Shown: positions 23,430-31,742 of the stretch, piece after piece
How positions within the stretch are numbered: the stretch's first letter is position 1
Layout: every line of letters begins with the position of its first letter
Source: JAGSPQ01 sp038206395
Lineage (GTDB): Bacteria > Myxococcota > Myxococcia > Myxococcales > Myxococcaceae
DNA: 64,000 nt
Assembly (NCBI GenBank): GCA_038206395.1
Contig: JBBRAX010000026.1
Span: 1 to 64,000, forward strand
Reading direction: 5' to 3'
Notes under the pieces: model-generated
Database searches by the model: none
What the model was told of the DNA's origin: nothing
The model's input: only the letters and a program-made list of their open reading frames with translations
Program-made: the position numbers and the translations under genes

Positions 23430-24613
23430 GGCGTCTCCTGCGGGTCGAACGACCGGACGACGGCGGGATGCGAGAACGCTTCGATGGCCAGCGTCGCGAG
23501 CGACGGGCGCGGCTCTTTCGCTCTGGCGGCGGCGACCACGTCGTCGAGCACATCTTGAGGCAGCGTGAACACCGTCGATTCCGCGAGCCCGAACGCGTAC
23601 CCCATCAGGCCGCCGACGCTGCAGGTCCAGAACCCTAAGCTGCTCACGTACGCCTCGCCCATGCCGGCGAGGTTCGGCACCTGCACCCCGAACACCTGCG
23701 ACGCTTCGAGTCGCGAGGTCTCCGGGTTGCTCAGGTGCGAGGCCGAGAGCCCGTCGACGCTGCGGCCCTGCTCGCCGCCCTCAATCTGAATGCCCGTCGC
23801 TGTCGAGATCCACTTGCCGTCGCTGTTGAACTTCACGAACGGCTGCGCGTGCGCGCCGAACTGGCTGTGGCACGAGTAGCAGGCGACGCCGTTGCCGAAG
23901 GTGCCCGACGCGCCTTCCACCTTGTCCTGCTGGAAGAGCGGAATCAGAACTTCACGCGCCAGCGGCGGCTGCTGAACGGCGGTGAGCGGGTAGTCCTTAC
24001 AGCCAAAAGTGCGGAGCACCGTGCGGGCGCGCTTCAGGTTGAAGCGGCCGGCGTTGTTCGAGAGGAAGGCGCGGGTGGTGAGGACGCCGGCGGCGAAAGG
24101 AGCGCCGGAGTCACAGGCGATCTTCGCTCCGGAGTCATCGACGCAGAAGTTGGCGGTGAGGATCTCGGAGTGCGGCAGGCGGTTCTTCGCGAGGTACGCC
24201 GCGAGATTTCCGGGCAGCTCGAGGTTGAGGTCGCCCTTCTTGCCGCTGGCCTTGAGCCTGGTGCTGATCCACTCGCGCGCCATCAGCACGAACCCGTCTT
24301 CGTGGGTCCACGCGTCGATGATGACGGGCAGCGCGGCGCCTTTCTGCGCGTTGATGACGGTGACTTCGTCGGCCTTCAGCGAACGGCCCGCGAGCATCGG
24401 GGCGAGACGGCGAAGGTACGCCTCGACCTGCGCGGCGGTGAGCGACGCGCGCAGCTCTTCCAACGTCTTCTCAGGCGCGAGCTCGACGACCACTGGCACG
24501 TACGGCGACGTGGTGGGGATCTTCGGCTCGGCTTTCTTGATCGATGACTCGACGACTTCAGCCACGCAGCCAGAGAGAAGAAGGACGAGTGCGACGGCGG
24601 CAGAACGGCTCAT
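23426..24613 (-). CDS. Lipoprotein with CxxCH haem motif (DUF1588/1592-like)
   Basis: The 395-residue product starts MSRSAAVALVLLLSGCVAE with a clear LSGC lipobox. A single c-type haem site is present at Cys245-x2-Cys248-His249 (CYSCH), in a setting typical of cytochrome-like DUF1588/DUF1585 proteins. The N-terminal part has DUF1592-like features (FLSNNAGRFN). It should be anchored in the periplasm or on the outer membrane. The start overlaps the upstream lipoprotein stop as ATGA, and its own stop overlaps the next start. It may pass electrons or sense redox for the cassette, which is inference. Confidence 0.7.
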   Translation of the reverse strand: MSRSAAVALVLLLSGCVAEVVESSIKKAEPKIPTTSPYVPVVVELAPEKTLEELRASLTAAQVEAYLRRLAPMLAGRSLKADEVTVINAQKGAALPVIIDAWTHEDGFVLMAREWISTRLKASGKKGDLNLELPGNLAAYLAKNRLPHSEILTANFCVDDSGAKIACDSGAPFAAGVLTTRAFLSNNAGRFNLKRARTVLRTFGCKDYPLTAVQQPPLAREVLIPLFQQDKVEGASGTFGNGVACYSCHSQFGAHAQPFVKFNSDGKWISTATGIQIEGGEQGRSVDGLSASHLSNPETSRLEASQVFGVQVPNLAGMGEAYVSSLGFWTCSVGGLMGYAFGLAESTVFTLPQDVLDDVVAAARAKEPRPSLATLAIEAFSHPAVVRSFDPQETP

Positions 24614-25212
24614 TGGGCCACCAGCTCGATCGACGACAGAAGCATGAGACAGCTGGCGCGCCAGCGGTTCGCCGTCGGCTCTTCGGCGATGACGGCATCG
24701 AGGAGCGCGAGGTCTTCAGCGGTCGACGGGCGGCCCCAGGCAGCGCGAGAGAATTGATCAAGGCTGGTGCGCCAGTCGGGGTAGCGCGTCTTGAGGCGGG
24801 CGTCATCGCAAACGGGAAACAGCGCCTGCACCCAGGTCGACATGCGCTGCGCAGACCAGGTGAGGTCGGGGGCGACGTTGGCGCCGAAGTCGTGCGCGCC
24901 GAGGTCGAGCTTCCGCTTCGTAAGCTCTGCGAACATCGCGTCCGACGTGGGCAGGCCGGTGATCGCCGACAGCTTGTTCATTCGAACCTGAAACGGCAGC
25001 AGCGCGACGCGATCAGTCGACGGCGCAAAGGCGCGGTCGGTTCGAACCCGCGACGGAGGCAACGCAGCGCCCGGTTCGACGACGACGGTCGGGTCCTTCG
25101 GCTTCAGGTCGACCGTGGGGTTCAGCGGCGAATCAATGAGCCCGTCACAGCCGGCCAGAAACGCCGCCGCGACGAAGCACCGGCAAAGGGCTGAAAGGGG
25201 GGATTTCCGCAT
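24610..25212 (-). CDS. Lipoprotein, DUF1587/DUF1595-like N-terminal partner
   Basis: The 200-residue product from ATG 25212 begins MRKSPLSALCRCFVAAAFLAGCDG with an LAGC lipobox. The mature part (LPFQVRMNKLSAITG; SAQRMSTWVQALFPVC; FSRAAWGRPSTAEDLALLDAV) resembles the N-terminal and DUF1595 helical pieces that in planctomycetes are joined to DUF1592/1588 in a single chain. Here that chain appears split into this protein and the following haem lipoprotein. First gene of a four-gene operon; the 133-bp region upstream, shared with the ROK gene's 3' end, should carry its promoter. Confidence 0.6.
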   Translation of the reverse strand: MRKSPLSALCRCFVAAAFLAGCDGLIDSPLNPTVDLKPKDPTVVVEPGAALPPSRVRTDRAFAPSTDRVALLPFQVRMNKLSAITGLPTSDAMFAELTKRKLDLGAHDFGANVAPDLTWSAQRMSTWVQALFPVCDDARLKTRYPDWRTSLDQFSRAAWGRPSTAEDLALLDAVIAEEPTANRWRASCLMLLSSIELVAQ

Positions 25213-25345
25213 GGCCAAAGGGCCGCCAAAGCAATCGAGGCGCCACGACAGGGTTCGGCAAATTCCTCTTTGGTCGCAGAGGGTTGGATCATTTGTGCGG
25301 GGGGGAGATCTGGAGGGTTTCCCCCACGCCGTGTAGCGGTTTCGG

Positions 25346-26245
25346 TCAGTACCCTTCGGCGCCCAGCAACGCGGCTCCGACGGCCCCGCTGTCATCGCCA
25401 TGGGCGGCGAGCGCGACCTTGAGGCCGGATCTGCTGGCCGCGAGGGTGCGTTCACCGATCGCGTCGCACACGCGCTGAACGAGGCGAGGCGAGTGGGTCA
25501 TCACCCCGCCACCGAGGACGACGAAGCCGGGATTCAAGACCGTGACGACGTTGGCGATCGCGAGTGCGAGCGCTGACGACGCGACGTCCCAGATTTTCTT
25601 CGCCTCGGCGTTGCCACCGTGCGCCTGCTCTTCGAGCTCCGACGCGGTGCCCTTGAGGCCCGCCTCTTTCATCCACGCTTCGAGGTTGGTGCCGCCCGCG
25701 TACGCCTCAAGGCAGCCCTTCTGCCCGCAGCCACACGGGCGGCCACCTTCGGCGACGACCTTGATGTGGCCGAGCTCGCCGGCGACGCCGCTGGCGCCCG
25801 GCATCAGCTCACCGCGGGTGACGATCGCGCTGCCGATGCCCGCGCCGACGAGCACGGTGTAGGTGAACGACTCTCCGCGCGCGGCGCCGACCTTGAGCTC
25901 GCCCCAGGCAGCGGCGTGGGTGTCATTGACGATCTTCACCGGGCGGCCGAGCTCGCGGCCGAGCAAGTCTCCCAGCGGCACGTCGCGCCAGCCGAGCGTC
26001 GGCGAGAGAACAATCTCACTGCCGTGAAGCGTGCCGGCGGCGCCGATCGCGCTGGGCAGTGGCGTGTTGGCGCCGGCCTGTTTGCTGACCTTGTTCATCA
26101 GCTGGGCGAGCGCGGTGACGACGGCAGCAGGCGAACGGTCGCCATGTTCCTGGTGCATTGAGGCGACGACGCGGCCGGTGCTTCGATCGATGACGACGGC
26201 GCGCATGTTGGCGCTGCCGAGGTCCACTCCGAGGGCGAGGCTCAT
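25346..26245 (-). CDS. ROK-family sugar kinase (glucokinase-like)
   Basis: The 299-residue protein has the ATP motif GVDLGSANMRAVVID at the N-terminus, the catalytic Asp in VNDTHAAAWGE, and the ROK zinc site GHIKV...CGCGQKGCLEAYAGG. Length is normal for a ROK kinase, and there is no N-terminal HTH, so it is an enzyme and not a NagC-type repressor. It should phosphorylate glucose or a similar hexose in the cytosol. ATG 26245 is chosen because the frame upstream lacks family similarity. The 26246-26414 gap holds no gene I can see. Confidence 0.85.
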   Translation of the reverse strand: MSLALGVDLGSANMRAVVIDRSTGRVVASMHQEHGDRSPAAVVTALAQLMNKVSKQAGANTPLPSAIGAAGTLHGSEIVLSPTLGWRDVPLGDLLGRELGRPVKIVNDTHAAAWGELKVGAARGESFTYTVLVGAGIGSAIVTRGELMPGASGVAGELGHIKVVAEGGRPCGCGQKGCLEAYAGGTNLEAWMKEAGLKGTASELEEQAHGGNAEAKKIWDVASSALALAIANVVTVLNPGFVVLGGGVMTHSPRLVQRVCDAIGERTLAASRSGLKVALAAHGDDSGAVGAALLGAEGY

Positions 26246-26414
26246 TTTTTCACGTTCCAGGTAGGAAGTTTGAAGCGGCCCCGGAGCGGTCGGCGTGGCG
26301 ATCGGCCACTGCAAAACTCCGGGTTGTTGGCGGGCGGACACGCGCGGAACTTACCCAATCGAGATGAAACTGGGACCATCTGCCCCAACGCACCCGCCCT
26401 TGCTCAAAACTGCC

Positions 26415-26828
26415 TCACTCCTTCGAAGTCTCGATCACGGAGGTAAGAACAGGGTTGCTGGAAGGCGTGGTCGCGGTGGGCAGCTGCTCCGAGGTCACGG
26501 TGACCGTGAAGTCCTTGAAGGGGGTGATGGTCTCGAGGAGACCTTCGCGATTGGCGGTGAGCTGGATCTGGCCGACGTTCTGCGCGGGGCCACCGTCCTT
26601 GGGCTGAACCCACGCGACGTAGACGGTGCCGCCCGGCGTGACCTGCTCTGCCGGAGCGAGGTGGCGAATCGAGATCTTCACCATCGTGTTGCCGTTGTCG
26701 CCCTTCGCGACTTTCACCTGCCCTTCCGCCCCGAGCACCGTCGGGCCAGGAACCATCGCGGCCCGGGCCGCGCAGCCCGTGAGGAAGATCGAGACAACGA
26801 CAGAGAGGACAACTTTGGCTGAGTTCAT
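26415..26828 (-). CDS. Small exported lipoprotein
   Basis: The 137-residue product starts MNSAKVVLSVVVSIFLTGCAA, with an LTGC lipobox. The mature part is strand-rich (NTMVKISIRHLAPAEQV; GTVYVAWVQPKDGGPAQN; DFTVTVTSEQ) and looks like one immunoglobulin-like sandwich, of the anti-sigma-K/myxobacterial lipoprotein kind. No catalytic motif. It seems to be its own transcription unit. Confidence 0.7.
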   Translation of the reverse strand: MNSAKVVLSVVVSIFLTGCAARAAMVPGPTVLGAEGQVKVAKGDNGNTMVKISIRHLAPAEQVTPGGTVYVAWVQPKDGGPAQNVGQIQLTANREGLLETITPFKDFTVTVTSEQLPTATTPSSNPVLTSVIETSKE

Positions 26829-26925
26829 GACCGTGCTCAGTGCAGAGGTCGTGCCGCGCCACAGGGCAGAGTGTCCCAACCGCCGAGGAAGCCGCCCGTA
26901 TGCCACCCGGGAAACTTCCGCTCCA

Positions 26926-27186
26926 TCACTGCGGCATGGGGCAGCCAGCGTCGGGGAACTGCGCCCTGAGGCCAGGGAGGCCCGCGGAGCAGGCTTCCCC
27001 CTGCGGGCCGTACGAGGAGTCCAGGGATCCCGAAATGCCGCCCGTGCGGTAGTAGCAATCGACGTAGGCCGCGCAGGCTGGGGTTTGGGCTGGACACCCG
27101 CGCAGGCAGACGCGATCAGCTTCGAGATTTCCGCACGCAGAGACCAGCAGGGTTGCAGCGAAGGTCACAAAGCGCACGGGCGGCAT
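26926..27186 (-). CDS. Small Cys-rich lipoprotein
   Basis: Eighty-six residues, beginning MPPVRFVTFAATLLVSACGN with a VSAC lipobox. The short mature part has Cys in CLRGC, CAAYVDC, a later Cys and a final CPMPQ, so two to three disulfides are likely. It resembles in design the 108-residue lipoprotein at 3696-4022 and the one at 32697-33002, but not in sequence. Function unknown. Confidence 0.65.
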   Translation of the reverse strand: MPPVRFVTFAATLLVSACGNLEADRVCLRGCPAQTPACAAYVDCYYRTGGISGSLDSSYGPQGEACSAGLPGLRAQFPDAGCPMPQ

Positions 27187-27357
27187 GCTCGCACTACGAG
27201 CGGAACCCTGGCGACGCGGCGGCCTGCTTCACCCAATGGCGAACTGCGCTTCGTCAGTGAGGTGGCGACGCGGTGCAGGCTCTGCCCCCCACCACGGCAG
27301 AACCGCGCGACGGCACACGCACTGCAGTTGGGTCAAGCGCATGTGGAGGTGCGCTCA

Positions 27358-27777
27358 GTGTTCGTCTCGAAGCGAGTGACTGCCTGGAAGCGCTGCTCGA
27401 TCGGCGCGGTGCTGCTGTCCGTGGGGGCCTGTGTCCATCTCGAGCCCACTGGAGACGAGCACCGCCAGGCCGCAGCCGCCGACGTCGCGGCCGCCGAGCA
27501 CGCGCGCGGCCACTCCGACCACGGCGTTGCGCTGCACCTGAAGACCCTCGAGAAGGCGAGGACCGTCTCGAACCAGATGCGCCGCCACCTCGCCTGGGCC
27601 CAGGCCAACAACTTCGATCGCACCCCCTGCTCGCTCTACATCAAGGGCGTCAAGATCCCCCTCGTCGGAGACATGACGATCGAGGTGACCTCGGACGACC
27701 CAAACATCGCCCGGGCCGTCAGAGACGAAGCGCGTCAGATGTTCGGCGAGCTGGCGAACACCGTCAGCCCGCAGTGA
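27358..27777 (+). CDS. Lipoprotein of unknown function
   Basis: The 139-residue product from GTG 27358 has a good ribosome-binding site (GGAGG 8 bases upstream). It begins MFVSKRVTAWKRCSIGAVLLSVGAC, with the lipidated Cys at the end of the signal. An Ala/His-rich helix follows (AAADVAAAEHARGHSDHG), then a small strand-rich domain (SLYIKGVKIPLVGDMTIEV). The His-rich stretch could bind metal. Its stop overlaps the start of the PAP2-like gene (GTGA), so the two are coupled. Confidence 0.65.
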   Translation: MFVSKRVTAWKRCSIGAVLLSVGACVHLEPTGDEHRQAAAADVAAAEHARGHSDHGVALHLKTLEKARTVSNQMRRHLAWAQANNFDRTPCSLYIKGVKIPLVGDMTIEVTSDDPNIARAVRDEARQMFGELANTVSPQ

Positions 27778-28460
27778 GCCGACCCAGGCCACGATCGGCC
27801 GCCGCTTTCGTCGAGTGGTTGGACAGGCAGAACAAGTGGCTGGTCGCGCTCGCCGCCACCGCGCTGCACGGGGTGCTGTACCTGATCGGAAACCACCTTC
27901 AGCTCTTCCCCGCCCGCGAGCTGCCGATGACCGCGGCCGATCGCGCGATCCCCTTCATCCCGCAGACGGCGTGGATCTATTGGAGCGACTACGGGCTCGT
28001 CGTCCTCGCCTTCCAGGTATGCCGCGGCCGCGGGTCGACCGCGCGCTTCGTCGCCGCGATCGTGACGCTCGTCACCACCGGGGTGTTGATCCACCTGCTG
28101 TTCCCAACGGTCTACCCGCGCGAGCTGTTTCCAATCGACGCCAGCGTCGACCCCCTCACCCGCACGGCGCTCGAGCAGTTTCGCCGCGTCGACACCCCGG
28201 CCAGCTGCCTGCCGAGCCTCCATGTCGCCGCCTGCTACCTCGCCACGTTCGCCGCCTGGTCGCACGCGTCTCGCGCCCGCTTCGCACTGCTCGCCTGGGC
28301 GACGCTGGTCTCGATCTCGACCCTCACCCTCAAGCAGCACTACCTGATCGATCTCGCCACGGGCATCGCGCTGGCGGCGGGAATCTGGGTGCTGTTCTAC
28401 CGACCCGGCCCCTTCAGCCCGAGCGCTTCAACTTCAACAAGTCGGGAAGACAGGATTTGA
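27774..28460 (+). CDS. PAP2-like membrane phosphatase / inositolphosphotransferase-type protein
   Basis: The 228-residue protein has about six membrane helices and the two C-terminal PAP2 signatures: PSLHVAACY, and HYLIDLATG with the catalytic His and Asp. The first KxxxxxxRP signature is absent, as in the Aur1/Ipt1-like PAP2 branch. It probably handles a lipid phosphate or phosphodiester at the inner membrane. The last residues (TSREDRI) are encoded by bases that lie antisense in the tRNA-Pro gene, a 19-bp overlap. The start is GTG, coupled to the lipoprotein before it. Confidence 0.75.
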   Translation: MSRPRPRSAAAFVEWLDRQNKWLVALAATALHGVLYLIGNHLQLFPARELPMTAADRAIPFIPQTAWIYWSDYGLVVLAFQVCRGRGSTARFVAAIVTLVTTGVLIHLLFPTVYPRELFPIDASVDPLTRTALEQFRRVDTPASCLPSLHVAACYLATFAAWSHASRARFALLAWATLVSISTLTLKQHYLIDLATGIALAAGIWVLFYRPGPFSPSASTSTSREDRI

Positions 28461-28515
28461 ACCTGCGACCCCCTGGTCCCGAACCAGGTGCTCTACCAGG
28501 CTGAGCCACTTCCCG
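28442..28515 (-). tRNA. tRNA-Pro (anticodon CGG)
   Basis: The 74-base sequence folds as a complete cloverleaf: 7-bp acceptor stem (CGGGAAG/CUUCCCG), D arm with AGCCUGGUAG, anticodon stem CCUGG/CCAGG around the loop UUCGGGA (anticodon CGG), variable region, and T arm with GGUUCAAAUCC. The discriminator is A. CCA is not encoded. The 3' 45 bases recur as the att-like fragment at 1342-1386 with one mismatch. The tRNA's 3' end overlaps antisense the stop region of the PAP2-like gene. Confidence 0.95.
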
Positions 28516-28560
28516 AACTGAGAGCGACGGACGGGGGCAAGGGAGTACTCTGACGGCCGC

Positions 28561-31500
28561 TTGCCCGAGCTGCCGATCATCCCTGACACGGTGCCGTCTT
28601 CTGCGACCGGAGCAGAGCGCGTCAACGACCTCGCCGTCACCGACGAGGCCCCCGGCCGATACGAGGTGTTGCGCGAGCTCGCCCGCGGCGGGCAGGCCAA
28701 GGTCTTCGTCGCCTTCGACCACCACCTCGGCCGCGAAGTCGCGATGAAGGTCCCCCGCCTCGACCCTGGATCCAGCGCCGGAAGCCATGCCCAGACGGTG
28801 CTCCGCTTCCTTCGCGAGGCCCGCATCACCGCCCGCCTCGAGCACCCCAACATCGTCCCCATTCACGAGATCGGCCGCCGCGCCGACGGCTCGTATTACT
28901 GCACCCAACGCCTCATCCGCCCCTCGCAGGACGTGAGCCGCGTTCGCACCCTGCGTACCGCGCTCAGCGACGCGCGCACCCCCGCCGAACGCCTGCTGCT
29001 GCTGCCCAACTTCGTCGCCATCTGCAACGCCGTCGCCCACGCCCATTCCCGCGGCGTCCTTCACCGCGACTTGAAGCCCGACAACGTCGTCATCGGCGCC
29101 CTCGGCGAGACCGTGGTCCTCGACTGGGGCCTCGGCCGCATCCAGGGTGACCCCGACGACGTTCACCTGCCCACCCCACAGACAGATGACGGCGTCGTCA
29201 GCCTCGTCGGCCACGTGATGGGCACGCCTTCTTACATGAGCCCCGAGCAGGCCCTGGGCGCGCACGATGCCGTCACCGAGCGCAGCGACGTCTGGAGCCT
29301 CGGCGCCATCCTCTACGAGCTGCTCACCGGCTACCCACCCTTTCTCGGAGCGACCCCTTCCGAGGTCGTCGCCCGCGTGAAGTCGCACCCCGTGCTGCCC
29401 GTGCTCTCGCAGAACCCCGACGCCCCGCGCGCCCTCGCCGCCGTCGCGATGAAGGCCCTGCAGCGAGCCCCCGTCGATCGCTACCCTTCCGCCCAAGTGC
29501 TCGCCAGCGATGTCTCGGCCTGGCTCGCCGACCTGCCCGTTCGCGCCTACCGCTACAACGTCTTCGAACAGGTTCGCCTCTTCGCCGCCCGCAACAAGAC
29601 CGCTTCCTTCGTCGGCCTCGTCGCCGTCGGGCTGCTCGCAATCTCGATCGCCTTCTTCTTTCGCGAATACCGACGCGCCCGCTCGAACCTCGCCGAGGTC
29701 TTCGTCGCCCGCGCACGTTCTGCCGAGACGCAGCTGCAGTGGGACGCGGCCGCCGCCTACTATGCCGCCGCCCGCGTCGAAGACGATCGGCCCGTCTCGC
29801 GCATGGGCTCGATGCTCGCCGCAAACCGCTCACAGATCTCGATTCGGAAATTGGTTGGCCACAACGGCTCGGTGCACACCTTGGCACGGTCGCCCGACGG
29901 CAAGACGCTGGCCTCCGGGTCCTTCGATCGCACTGCCCGCTTGTGGGACGTCGAAACCGGCACGCCGAAGCGCATCCTCAGCGGCCATCAGAAGACCGTC
30001 ACCGCGGTCGCCTTCTCGCCCGACGGGCGGTGGCTCGCCACCGCGTCCGAAGACTCCACCGCCCGCCTCTGGGATCTCGACGCCGGCACCGCTGGCCAGG
30101 TGATCGCCACCAGCGGCCAGGCGTTCAATGCCATCGCCTTCAGCCACGACTCGCATCGCGTCGCGCTGGGCGGGGAAGACCGGCGCGTCTGGCTCGTCTC
30201 GCTGGACGACGGCGGCATCAGCAAGAGCCCCGCGTTCGATGCCGGCAGCCAGACCCACTCCGGGCCCGTGTACGCCGTCGGCTTCACGCTCGACGACTCG
30301 CAGGTCGCCTCGGCCAGCTGGGACAGGACGGTGCGGTTCTGGTCGACCGATGGAAGCTTCACGCCGGGCAAGCGCCTGCAGCACCACAATGATTCGGTGC
30401 TCTCGCTGAAGTTCTCGCCCGACGGAAAGGAGCTCGCCACCGGCGCACGCGATGGCACCGTTCTTCTCTACGAGCTCGACAACCTCGACGTGCCCGCCGT
30501 GCTCGGGGGCCACGAGCAGAAGGTGTACTCGGTCGACTTTTCCCCTGACAACACGGTGCTCGCGTCGGGCGGAACCGATCGGTCGGTTCGCCTCTGGCTG
30601 GCGGGGGCCCACCCGCAGGTCTACGGCGGCCCCAGCTGGCGCGCGCTCGTCTCCGAGTCGTACCGGCGCGACAAAGAGGTCAGCACCGTCGCGTTTCTGA
30701 ACAACACAGAGATTGCTTCGGCCGGCCGCGACGGCGAGATTTTCCTGCGCCGGTTCGAAGCCGTGCCCAACCCGAGCGGCAACTTGCGCGTCGATTCCTT
30801 CGCCATTCTTCCGATCTCGCGGCAGGTCATCTACCCGGTCGCGCGCGGCTTCGCGGTGCGCCCGCTGGACGAGCTGGCCTCTTCGAAGGGTACGCCCTAC
30901 CCTTCCTATGGCAGCGGCTACGTCGCGGGTAGCATCTCGGTCAGCCCCGATGAGTCGACCCTGCTCGCAACATGCGGGCTCAACCGCGCCTGCTGGTTCG
31001 AGCTCGTCGACAAGAAGCTGCTCGATCGCCACGAGTTCGCAGAAGGCGCCGAGGTCAGCTCGACCGCCTGGTCGCCCGATGGGAAGTGGGCGGTCATCTC
31101 GCTCGTCAACGGGCCGCTGTCGATCTTCGACGCGCGTACCCGGAAGCTGTCGACCGCGCTGCCGCTGGATACGATGGGCGTCTTTCACCTCGCTTTCTCT
31201 GCTGACGGAAAGGTGCTGGCGACGGGCAGCTACGACAAGCAGGTGCGACTGTGGGACACCACGACGTGGCAGCAGATTCGCGCGATGGAAGGCCACGAGC
31301 ACGGCATTCGCCGGGTCGCCTTTTCGCCCGACGGAAAGACGCTGGCTTCAGCGAGCTGGGATCGCGATCTGAAGCTGTGGGACGTGGCCACCGGCCGGTG
31401 CCTCGCCACGCTGCGCGGCCACCTCGACCAGGTCAGCTCGGTCGCTTTCTCGCCCGACGGCACCTTGCTCGCCTCGGGCGGGTGGGACGGGATGCTTCGG

Positions 31501-31719
31501 CTCTGGTCGGTGGAGACGCACGAAGAGCTCGCCAGCTTCGTCAGCGACGAGGGCCGCGTCTGGGCAATCACGTTTTCTCCCGACGGCAAGTCGCTGTTCT
31601 ACGGCGGGCTGAGGGCGCACCGGCTGGAGTTCAAGCCAGTCGGCGCTCCGAAGGTCGAGCTGCAGAGCGCCCTCGAGGCCGGCCAGTTTCGCCTCGAAGG
31701 CCCGAACCTCGTTCGTTGA
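28561..31719 (+). CDS. Membrane Ser/Thr protein kinase with C-terminal WD40 repeats
   Basis: The 1052-residue protein starts at TTG. The kinase domain runs from about 32 to 320: loop ELARGGQAKV, ATP Lys in AMKVP, HRDLKPDN with His168, and Asp188 in DWG, which replaces the usual DFG. TPSYMSPEQ and WSLGAILYE follow. A membrane helix lies at about 350-370, then a short helical linker, and from about 430 to the end at least ten WD40 repeats (SPDGKTLASGSFDRTARLWD and relatives), probably a beta-propeller pair outside the membrane. It begins 45 bp from the divergent tRNA gene. A coiled-coil lipoprotein follows. Confidence 0.9.
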   Translation: MPELPIIPDTVPSSATGAERVNDLAVTDEAPGRYEVLRELARGGQAKVFVAFDHHLGREVAMKVPRLDPGSSAGSHAQTVLRFLREARITARLEHPNIVPIHEIGRRADGSYYCTQRLIRPSQDVSRVRTLRTALSDARTPAERLLLLPNFVAICNAVAHAHSRGVLHRDLKPDNVVIGALGETVVLDWGLGRIQGDPDDVHLPTPQTDDGVVSLVGHVMGTPSYMSPEQALGAHDAVTERSDVWSLGAILYELLTGYPPFLGATPSEVVARVKSHPVLPVLSQNPDAPRALAAVAMKALQRAPVDRYPSAQVLASDVSAWLADLPVRAYRYNVFEQVRLFAARNKTASFVGLVAVGLLAISIAFFFREYRRARSNLAEVFVARARSAETQLQWDAAAAYYAAARVEDDRPVSRMGSMLAANRSQISIRKLVGHNGSVHTLARSPDGKTLASGSFDRTARLWDVETGTPKRILSGHQKTVTAVAFSPDGRWLATASEDSTARLWDLDAGTAGQVIATSGQAFNAIAFSHDSHRVALGGEDRRVWLVSLDDGGISKSPAFDAGSQTHSGPVYAVGFTLDDSQVASASWDRTVRFWSTDGSFTPGKRLQHHNDSVLSLKFSPDGKELATGARDGTVLLYELDNLDVPAVLGGHEQKVYSVDFSPDNTVLASGGTDRSVRLWLAGAHPQVYGGPSWRALVSESYRRDKEVSTVAFLNNTEIASAGRDGEIFLRRFEAVPNPSGNLRVDSFAILPISRQVIYPVARGFAVRPLDELASSKGTPYPSYGSGYVAGSISVSPDESTLLATCGLNRACWFELVDKKLLDRHEFAEGAEVSSTAWSPDGKWAVISLVNGPLSIFDARTRKLSTALPLDTMGVFHLAFSADGKVLATGSYDKQVRLWDTTTWQQIRAMEGHEHGIRRVAFSPDGKTLASASWDRDLKLWDVATGRCLATLRGHLDQVSSVAFSPDGTLLASGGWDGMLRLWSVETHEELASFVSDEGRVWAITFSPDGKSLFYGGLRAHRLEFKPVGAPKVELQSALEAGQFRLEGPNLVR

Positions 31720-31742
31720 GGCGGTGCTGCTAACCTGCACGC

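Noticed and set aside
25213..25345. A small gene between the ROK kinase end and the lipoprotein start
   Set aside because: The short frames there lack a ribosome site and any signal or domain; more likely the promoter region of the exported cassette.
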